64,000 nt of DNA, from contig NZ_WHUV01000005.1 of assembly GCF_009380155.1 (NCBI RefSeq), forward strand, positions 496,001 to 560,000, given 5' to 3'. Shown here in pieces: positions 58,106-64,000 of the stretch. Source of the stretch: Pseudomonas piscis (GTDB lineage: Bacteria; Pseudomonadota; Gammaproteobacteria; Pseudomonadales; Pseudomonadaceae). Every line of letters starts with the position of its first letter. Positions within the stretch are counted from its first letter, which is position 1. Both the position numbers and the translations under genes were made by a program. Under the pieces are notes generated by a model, which was not told where the DNA came from, did no database searches, and saw only the letters and a list, made by a program, of their open reading frames with translations.

Positions 58106-59479
58106 ATGAGCAAAATATCTGGAAAGAAAACCCTCTATCTGAGCCTGCTGATACTGATCGTCGCCGCTCTCGGTGCCGGGGCCGGAACGGCCTGGCATTA
58201 CTACTGGAAGGATCGCGTGTCCTACCCCGATGAGATCGTCAAACATGCCAACGACCTGCAAGAACGCATCATCTCTTTCGACAGTCATATCACCGTGCCA
58301 TTGGACTTCGGCACCGAGGGCACCGAGGCAGACAAGGACACCCAGCGCCAGTTCGACCTGATCAAGGCCGGACGTGGCAGGATGTCCGGCGCCGCCCTGA
58401 GCATCCTCGCCTGGCCGGAGATGTGGAACGGGGCGAATGCCCCCCACCATCCCACTGCCGGCTTCGTCGAAGAAGCACGCCACCAGCGCGAGACCCGCTA
58501 TCGGATCATCCAGGGAATGGTGCGCGACTTCCCCAACCAGGCCGCCATTGCCTACACCCCCGCGGACCTGCGCCGCATCGCCTCCGAAGGCAAGTTGGCT
58601 GTCGTGATCAGCCTGCTCAACGCCTACGCCATGGGGAACGATCTCGACGAACTGGACAAATGGGCCGCTCGCGGCATGCGCCTGTTTGGCTTCAGCTATG
58701 TAGGCAACAACGACTGGGCTGACTCCTCGCGCCCCTTGCCATTCTTCAATGACACCCGGGACGCCCTCGGCGGTCTCTCGCCCATCGGCAAGCAGGCCGT
58801 GGAGCGGCTCAATGACCTGGGAGTAGTAATCGACGTTTCACAGATGTCCAGCAAGGCCCTGGAGGATGTAGCGACACTGACCCGCGCGCCGATCGTGGCA
58901 TCGCACTCCGCACCCAGGTCGCTGGTGGATATCCCGCGCAACCTCAGCGACAAGGAGCTGCAACTCATCAAGGCCACTGGAGGCGTCATCCAGGTGGTGG
59001 GGTTTTCCACCTACCTGCGCCCGCTCAGCCAGCCAACCCTGGACCAGCTGAATGCACTGCGCCAACGCTTCGACCTGGGACCGTTGCAAGGACTGGAAAA
59101 CGCCCTGATGCCGGGAGACGCTGTCATCACCATCTGGCCGGAGCAACGCTTTGGCGAATACGCCAGCTCGTTGTACGGCATCCTCGAGGAAGAGCCCAAG
59201 GCCAGCCTCAAGGATTATGTCGACGCCATCGACTACACGGTGAAGAAAGTCGGTATCGACCACGTGGGCATCAGCTCCGACTTCAACGAAGGCGGCGGCG
59301 TCGAAGGCTGGATGAGCGTGGCGGACAACCGCAACGTCACTGCGGAACTGATCCAACATGGCTATACCGACATCGAGATAGCCAAGCTCTGGGGCGAGAA
59401 CTACCTGCGTGTTTGGGAACAGGTGCAAAAGTTGGCCAAGCCTGCCAAGCCCACAGTACAGCCCGACACCGCCGGTTGA
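58106..59479 (+). CDS. pvdM: PvdM, dipeptidase-like periplasmic pyoverdine protein
   Basis: 457 residues. An N-terminal anchor or uncleaved signal (LYLSLLILIVAALGAGAGTA) places it in the periplasm. The rest follows membrane dipeptidases: SFDSHITVPLDF in the position of the H-x-D metal motif, VASHSAPRSLVDIPRNLSDK, and VGIDHVGISSDFNEGGGVEG. PvdM is needed for oxidation of ferribactin to dihydropyoverdine in other species. It heads pvdM-pvdN-pvdO; pvdN follows after 3 bases. The ribosome site is weak. Confidence 0.94.
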   Translation: MSKISGKKTLYLSLLILIVAALGAGAGTAWHYYWKDRVSYPDEIVKHANDLQERIISFDSHITVPLDFGTEGTEADKDTQRQFDLIKAGRGRMSGAALSILAWPEMWNGANAPHHPTAGFVEEARHQRETRYRIIQGMVRDFPNQAAIAYTPADLRRIASEGKLAVVISLLNAYAMGNDLDELDKWAARGMRLFGFSYVGNNDWADSSRPLPFFNDTRDALGGLSPIGKQAVERLNDLGVVIDVSQMSSKALEDVATLTRAPIVASHSAPRSLVDIPRNLSDKELQLIKATGGVIQVVGFSTYLRPLSQPTLDQLNALRQRFDLGPLQGLENALMPGDAVITIWPEQRFGEYASSLYGILEEEPKASLKDYVDAIDYTVKKVGIDHVGISSDFNEGGGVEGWMSVADNRNVTAELIQHGYTDIEIAKLWGENYLRVWEQVQKLAKPAKPTVQPDTAG

Positions 59480-59482
59480 CCC

Positions 59483-60796
59483 ATGATCATGAGAACCCCC
59501 GTGAGCAACCGCCGGACCTTCCTCAAGCAAGCCGGCCTACTGGCCGCAACCCTCCCCCTGGGCAATCTCGCACTCCCCACCGCGCAAGCGGCCAGCCCGC
59601 CAGCACCCAGCACTTCGAGCTGGGGTCAGTTGCGCCAGTTATTCGATCTCGACCCGGACTATATCCACCTGTCCAACTTCCTGATCACTTCTCACCCCAA
59701 GCCCGTGCGCGAAGCCATCGAAAAGTATCGTGCGGTGCTGGACCGCAACCCAGCCCTGGCGATGGACTACGACACCCAGTACACCTGGCAACGCGAAGCC
59801 CAGGTGCGCGAGAGCGTGGGCCGCTACCTGCAGATAAAGCCCTGCCAGATAGCCCTGACCGGCAGTACCACCGAGGGCCTGGCCATGCTGTACGGCGGCA
59901 TCCATGTGCGCCCTGGACAGGAGATACTGACAACGGTGCATGAGCACTACTCGACCCGCAATGTGCTCAAGTACCGTACCCAGCGCGAAGGCACCCAGGT
60001 ACGCACGATCGAGCTGTTCAAGTCTCCCCACCACATGTCCACCGATGAGGTACTGGGGAACATCGAGCGCAATATTCGCCCCAACACTCGCGTACTGGGC
60101 ATGACCTGGGTGCAATCGGGCAGCGGTGTCAAGCTACCCATCGGCGAGATCGGCCAGCTAGTGGATCGCCATAATCGCAACCGCGACGAGGGCGAGCGGA
60201 TTCTCTATTGCGTCGATGGTGTACACGGGCTCGGCGTGGAAGACATCAGCTTCGCCGACCTCAATTGCGACTTCTTCGTGGCCGGAACCCACAAATGGAT
60301 GTTCGGCCCCCGAGGCACCGGGATCTTCTGCTCCCGCTCGGAAAAGCTCGAGCACCTGACGCCAATGACGGCGACATTCTCGGAGAACAAGGATTTCGCC
60401 ACCATCATGACTCCCGGCGGCTACCACAGCTTCGAACATCGCTGGGCCGTGGATCAGGCCTTTGAACTGCACATGCAACTAGGCAAGGCCAATATCCAGT
60501 CACGCATCCACGAACTCAACAGTTATCTCAAGCAGCGACTACAGGAACATCCCGGCATCGAACTGGTGACCCCTCTTAGCCCGAAGCATTCGGCCGGCTT
60601 CACCTTCTTCCGCGGCAAGGGCCTGGATACCGACGCCACCGCCGCCTGGCTGATCGAGAACCGCATCCTGGTCGACGCCGTGTACCGCGATGCGGGACCG
60701 GTGGTACGCATGGCCCCCGGCGTGCTCAACAGCGAGGAAGACATCGACCGCACCATGGATCTACTGGGTAAACGCTTGCGCGGCAAGACCTCGTGA
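59483..60796 (+). CDS. pvdN: PvdN, periplasmic PLP enzyme
   Basis: 437 residues. Tat signal NRRTFLKQAGLLAATLPLGN sends the folded PLP enzyme to the periplasm. The class V aminotransferase fold includes CVDGVHGLGVEDISFADLNC and AGTHKWMFGPRGTG, where the Lys is the PLP anchor. PvdN converts the N-terminal glutamate side chain of ferribactin-derived pyoverdine to succinamide. ATGs at 59483 and 59489 are both possible. The gene is co-transcribed with pvdM and pvdO. Confidence 0.95.
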   Translation: MIMRTPVSNRRTFLKQAGLLAATLPLGNLALPTAQAASPPAPSTSSWGQLRQLFDLDPDYIHLSNFLITSHPKPVREAIEKYRAVLDRNPALAMDYDTQYTWQREAQVRESVGRYLQIKPCQIALTGSTTEGLAMLYGGIHVRPGQEILTTVHEHYSTRNVLKYRTQREGTQVRTIELFKSPHHMSTDEVLGNIERNIRPNTRVLGMTWVQSGSGVKLPIGEIGQLVDRHNRNRDEGERILYCVDGVHGLGVEDISFADLNCDFFVAGTHKWMFGPRGTGIFCSRSEKLEHLTPMTATFSENKDFATIMTPGGYHSFEHRWAVDQAFELHMQLGKANIQSRIHELNSYLKQRLQEHPGIELVTPLSPKHSAGFTFFRGKGLDTDATAAWLIENRILVDAVYRDAGPVVRMAPGVLNSEEDIDRTMDLLGKRLRGKTS

Positions 60797-60831
60797 CCCT
60801 GTCCTTTTCTTACATTGAAGGTTATTGACTG

Positions 60832-61725
60832 ATGAAAACCGTCACCTATCCCTCCCTGGTCGCGCTGATCGGCTGCTTGATCAGCCTCAACGCACAAGCG
60901 GTAGAGCCGCCCAAGCCCGGCAGCGTATTCAAGGACTGCAAGAACTGCCCGGAAATGGTAGTGCTGCCCGCCGGCAGCTTTGTCATGGGCACCCCAGAAG
61001 ATGAAGTCGGCCGGGAACCCGATGAGGGCCCACAACATACCGTGACCTTCAAGAAAGCCTTCGCCATGAGTCGCTTCCATGTGACCGCGGCCGAACTGGA
61101 TGCCTACATCCGCGAAACGGGGACCGTGATCAAGGATGGCGATGATCGCCCCGGCCGCCTGTGCAAGGCCAGCAAGCCGAGCTACGAACAAGGGCCGCGC
61201 CAGCCGGCCGTATGCGTCGATTATGCCGACGTGCAGGCCTACGCCCAGTGGCTATCGAAGAAAACCGGCAAGCATTATCGAATGATCAGCGAAGCCGAGC
61301 GTGAATATGCCGCACGAGCGGGCAGCACCGGCTCCTTCCCCTTCCCGTTCGATGAAGAGGGTCAATACCAGATCACCAAGCACGCCAATACCTATGGCCC
61401 CAAGGATGGGTACAGCTATAGCGCCCCCGTAGGCAGCTACCCACCCAACGCCTTCGGCATGTACGACATGCACGGCAATGTCTATGAGTGGGTCGCCGAT
61501 TGCTGGCATCCGGACTATATCGGAGCTCCTGCCGATGGCAGCGCCTGGATGGAAGCATCGGAAGGCGTCTGCCTCGATGCCCAGATCCGCGGCAATGACT
61601 GGGGCGAAGCACCGGTATTTTCACGCTCGGGCAATCGCAACAGCCGCAAACGCGAAGTCCGCGGTGACTGGCTGAGTTTCCGGGTAGTGCGCGAACTGGA
61701 ACAACCCGGTAGCAGCCGTCCGTGA
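60832..61725 (+). CDS. pvdO: PvdO, formylglycine-generating-enzyme-like oxidoreductase
   Basis: 297 residues with a signal peptide ending near NAQA. The sulfatase-modifying (FGE-like) fold shows MVVLPAGSFVMGTPEDEVGR, QPAVCVDYADVQAYAQWLSK, YRMISEAEREYAARAG and FGMYDMHGNVYEWVADCW. PvdO performs the final tautomerisation or oxidation of dihydropyoverdine to pyoverdine in related bacteria. It is the last gene of the pvdMNO run and ends before a strong hairpin shared with pvdF. Confidence 0.95.
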   Translation: MKTVTYPSLVALIGCLISLNAQAVEPPKPGSVFKDCKNCPEMVVLPAGSFVMGTPEDEVGREPDEGPQHTVTFKKAFAMSRFHVTAAELDAYIRETGTVIKDGDDRPGRLCKASKPSYEQGPRQPAVCVDYADVQAYAQWLSKKTGKHYRMISEAEREYAARAGSTGSFPFPFDEEGQYQITKHANTYGPKDGYSYSAPVGSYPPNAFGMYDMHGNVYEWVADCWHPDYIGAPADGSAWMEASEGVCLDAQIRGNDWGEAPVFSRSGNRNSRKREVRGDWLSFRVVRELEQPGSSRP

Positions 61726-61741
61726 CTGCCTGCCTATCGGC

Positions 61742-61767
61742 GGTCAAGCGCCACAAGACGCTTGACC
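61742..61767. terminator. Bidirectional stem-loop between pvdO and pvdF
   Basis: Perfect 9-bp inverted repeat GGTCAAGCG/CGCTTGACC with 8-base loop, midway between two convergent stops. Confidence 0.7.
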
Positions 61768-61777
61768 ACCATAGGCA

Positions 61778-62641
61778 TCAAGCCTCGACTAGCAACGGGG
61801 CGGCCGGCTGCTGCTCAAGCTGCTTGGCCAGCAGCGCCAACCCCTCGTGCAGAGCCGGGAACAGGCTGTTGTTGAAGTTGTTCCAGCGCAACTCGAGGAT
61901 GGTGTCCTCAGGGGAAATTTCAGTATTGAGCACGTCGTGGAATACCTCTCCGGAATCGATACCGTTGTCCACGTAGTGGAAGGACGCCCCTGTAAGATAA
62001 AGGGGTTCAGTCGGTACAGTCTCGCGAGTCGCCCAATCCACGACCTTCTGCCCACGAGCACCATATAGAGCGTTCCAGGTGGCATAGGCACCACGGCGCT
62101 CATAAGGCGACTCGATGCGGGTGATGCCTGGGTGGATGTTCATGATCCGTCGAGCGAATGGCGCTCCTGGACGCACCAGCTCGTCGAGAATCACCAGCAG
62201 GCCGTCCAGCACCACGATATCGGCCTTGAGCTCCACCAGGGTGTCGTACAGGCGACGTTCGAAATCCTGCTTGCCGGCGATGTGTTCGGCGCTGCCACGC
62301 GGATGGCGGCGATAGATGGATGGCACGCTCAGCAACAGGTCGTTGACCAACCGCCCCTGCACGGCGAGGTCAGCCGGATACAACCACTGGCGACCCGGCT
62401 GGTAGGCAAAGCCGTAGTCGCTCACCAGTTTCTGATCCCTGGGCAATTGCTCATCATCGTCATAGATCACACCCACCAGATCGTAGGCTTCGCCCAGAGC
62501 GGTCTGGTTCAGTGCCTCCGCCAGGGATTCAAGCACCGATTTCATATAGCGTTCGTGATCCTTGTAGGCCACCGATTGCCCCGCCTTGTCGGCCGCGGCA
62601 TTTCGCAGGGACCAGATGTAGACCAGATTTATCTTCTTCAT
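61778..62641 (-). CDS. pvdF: N5-hydroxyornithine formyltransferase
   Basis: 287 residues, cytoplasmic, related to glycinamide-ribonucleotide transformylases. The catalytic Asn and His lie in IMNIHPGITRIESPYERRGA, and the catalytic Asp in ASFHYVDNGIDSGEVFHDVL. It uses 10-formyl-tetrahydrofolate to formylate the hydroxyornithine made by PvdA. Slightly longer than P. aeruginosa PvdF (about 275). ATG 62641 is chosen at MKKINLVYIW; an open frame extends upstream to 62707 but looks unrelated. An exact PvdS box precedes it. Confidence 0.94.
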   Translation of the reverse strand: MKKINLVYIWSLRNAAADKAGQSVAYKDHERYMKSVLESLAEALNQTALGEAYDLVGVIYDDDEQLPRDQKLVSDYGFAYQPGRQWLYPADLAVQGRLVNDLLLSVPSIYRRHPRGSAEHIAGKQDFERRLYDTLVELKADIVVLDGLLVILDELVRPGAPFARRIMNIHPGITRIESPYERRGAYATWNALYGARGQKVVDWATRETVPTEPLYLTGASFHYVDNGIDSGEVFHDVLNTEISPEDTILELRWNNFNNSLFPALHEGLALLAKQLEQQPAAPLLVEA

Positions 62642-62743
62642 GGGTTCGTAATCTAGGAAGGAATAGGGAGCTGCAACATCGTCGGCGACAGAATGCAACC
62701 ACAGCATTCAGCCAAGAGTTTTCACAGCATGCTCCCTTGATGA

Positions 62744-62767
62744 ACGAACGGCCGGCCGCCGGATTTA
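62744..62767 (-). promoter_or_regulatory. PvdS promoter of pvdF
   Basis: Minus strand TAAAT (62767-62763), 16 bases, CGT (62746-62744). Exact consensus, 102 bases before the pvdF ATG. The 344-base pvdF-pvdE gap holds this box, the pvdE box and no coding frame I can support. Confidence 0.9.
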
Positions 62768-62838
62768 CGCGGTATCGCTCGGTTATCACAGCGCCCCAAG
62801 CCCATCTCCCAAGGCCATGATCACCACACTTGCGCCTC

Positions 62839-62862
62839 TAAATCACCACGACGGTACTTCGT
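62839..62862 (+). promoter_or_regulatory. PvdS promoter of pvdE
   Basis: TAAAT (62839-62843), 16 bases, CGT (62860-62862). Exact consensus, 123 bases before pvdE. Confidence 0.9.
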
Positions 62863-62985
62863 TTAGTCATTCAAGAGGTAATGGGTCCGACAGCGGCCCT
62901 TACGCCTGCCGCCCTGCCCGCCCTTTTTGTGCAGCAGCTTGCCCCAGCGCGGCCCATAGACCACAGATCGAAACAGGAATACCTA

Positions 62986-64000
62986 ATGACCAATCCGGCA
63001 CGCGGCGCCACCCGCGAACTCCTGGGCCTGCTACGGCCTTTCTGGTTCATCGTGACCGTCTCCATCTTGCTGGGGGGGCTCGCGGGGCTGAGCGTCACCA
63101 GCTTGCTGGCGACCATCAACAGCGCACTGAACAATGACGAGGGCATGAGCCAGGGAATCGCTCTGCTGTTTGCCGGCCTCTGCCTGGTCGCCATAGCCAG
63201 TTCGATCTTTTCCGATATCGGCAGCCACTATGTCGGGCAGAGGATCATCGCCAAGCTACGCAAGGAGTTGGGAGGCAAAGTGCTCTCGGCCCCCATCGAA
63301 CAACTGGAGCGTTTTCGCAGCCACCGGCTGATCCCAGTACTGACCCACGACGTCGATACCATCAGCGACTTCGCCTTCACCTTCGCCTCCCTGGCCATTT
63401 CCCTTTCGATCACCCTGGGCTGCCTGGTCTACCTGGCTACCCTGTCGGTGCCGATCTTCCTCATGGTGCTGGTCGCCGTGGTGATCGGTGTACCGGTGCA
63501 GTACTGGGCCAGCGCCAAGGGGATCAAGGGATTCGACGACGCCCGAGAAGAAGAGGATGTGCTGCAAAAACACTACAGCGCAATTGCCGATGGCGCCAAG
63601 GAACTGCGCATCCATCGCCCTCGCCGCCAGCGCATGCTGGTGGACAAGATCCAGGCCACCGCCGACCGGATCTGCGCCCTGCAGGTCAAATCGGTGAACA
63701 CTTTCATCATCGCCAGAAGCTTCGGCTCGATGCTGTTCTTCCTGGTGATTGGCCTGGCTATCGCCATGCAGGCGATCTGGCCCAGTGCCGACAAAGCGGC
63801 GATGAGCGGGTTCGTGCTGGTGCTGCTGTACATGAAAGGGCCACTGGAACACCTGCTCGGGACGTTGCCCACGGTCAATCGCGCGCGGATTGCCTTCCAT
63901 CGGATCATGCAACTGTCCGAGCAGTTTTCTTCCCCCGAGCCGCATCTGCTGGATCATGACCCCGAAGTGCGCAAACAAGCGGTACAGAGCATCGAACTGT
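62986..64000 (+). CDS. pvdE: PvdE, ABC exporter of ferribactin, 5' part only
   Basis: 338 codons are visible before the window ends, with no stop. They give the transmembrane half of a type-1 ABC exporter: TM1 ~17-43, TM2 ~58-78, TM3/4 ~125-165, TM5/6 ~245-290. LLGLLRPFWFIVTVSILLGG at the start and LVDKIQATADRICALQVKSV in the intracellular loop fit PvdE. The ATPase half lies beyond 64000. PvdE moves acylated ferribactin to the periplasm for maturation by PvdM, PvdN, PvdO and PvdP. AGGAAT lies upstream of ATG 62986. Confidence 0.93.
   Translation, partial: MTNPARGATRELLGLLRPFWFIVTVSILLGGLAGLSVTSLLATINSALNNDEGMSQGIALLFAGLCLVAIASSIFSDIGSHYVGQRIIAKLRKELGGKVLSAPIEQLERFRSHRLIPVLTHDVDTISDFAFTFASLAISLSITLGCLVYLATLSVPIFLMVLVAVVIGVPVQYWASAKGIKGFDDAREEEDVLQKHYSAIADGAKELRIHRPRRQRMLVDKIQATADRICALQVKSVNTFIIARSFGSMLFFLVIGLAIAMQAIWPSADKAAMSGFVLVLLYMKGPLEHLLGTLPTVNRARIAFHRIMQLSEQFSSPEPHLLDHDPEVRKQAVQSIEL

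Noticed and set aside
1..64000. tRNA, rRNA, CRISPR array, IS element or prophage
   Set aside because: No cloverleaf, regular spacer array, transposase or phage gene was recognised; only REP-like repeats are present.

Overview
The window is high-GC (roughly 64% by eye) DNA from a fluorescent Pseudomonas chromosome. A P. protegens/P. chlororaphis/P. fluorescens-group strain is likely. The evidence is a block of pyoverdine genes in the order known from P. aeruginosa (pvdA-fpvI-pvdRT-opmQ-pvdP-pvdMNO-pvdF-pvdE), an AmpR/AmpC pair, a FecIRA system, phosphatidylcholine synthase, and many REP-like intergenic palindromes typical of this group. Species cannot be fixed from the sequence alone. No tRNA, rRNA, CRISPR array, transposase or prophage was seen.

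Layout. 1-9.6 kb is housekeeping and catabolism: the 3' end of a patatin-like gene, queD, a GNAT, a nucleoside deoxyribosyltransferase-like gene and a Nudix gene; a membrane-protein/XRE pair with a dual-operator promoter; codB-codA for cytosine use; a DapF-fold gene that has lost both catalytic cysteines; and a periplasmic cyclase divergent from a LysR gene. 9.6-26.8 kb holds regulators and exporters, a FecI-FecR-FecA ferric-citrate-type uptake locus, an ECF sigma/anti-sigma operon flanked by tiny envelope proteins with W-x-x-G-H-W repeats, divergent ampR/ampC, pcs and a TSUP transporter. 27-48 kb holds a large membrane patatin, a DUF2946/TonB-receptor/PepSY operon, a tandem universal stress protein, an MFS exporter with a divergent AraC regulator, an MscS channel fused to a cyclic-nucleotide-binding-like domain, ycaC, a pirin divergent from a LysR gene, a thioesterase, a pseudo-receiver, and mgtC plus mgtA.

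48.5-64 kb is the pyoverdine locus. PvdA and PvdF make N5-formyl-N5-hydroxyornithine. PvdE (cut by the window end) exports the ferribactin precursor. PvdP, PvdN, PvdO and PvdM mature it in the periplasm, and PvdRT-OpmQ exports or recycles pyoverdine. All six transcription-unit starts (pvdA, pvdR, pvdP, pvdM, pvdF, pvdE) carry an exact TAAAT-N16-CGT iron-starvation box, so this half of the locus reads as one PvdS regulon. Two departures from the P. aeruginosa layout stand out. No fpvR lies beside fpvI, and a DUF3349-like gene plus a SUKH/SMI1-type gene sit between opmQ and pvdP.

Start codons were chosen from ribosome-binding sites and family lengths. TM counts and binding sites are judged by eye. 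Family names are from recognition of motifs, not from searches.
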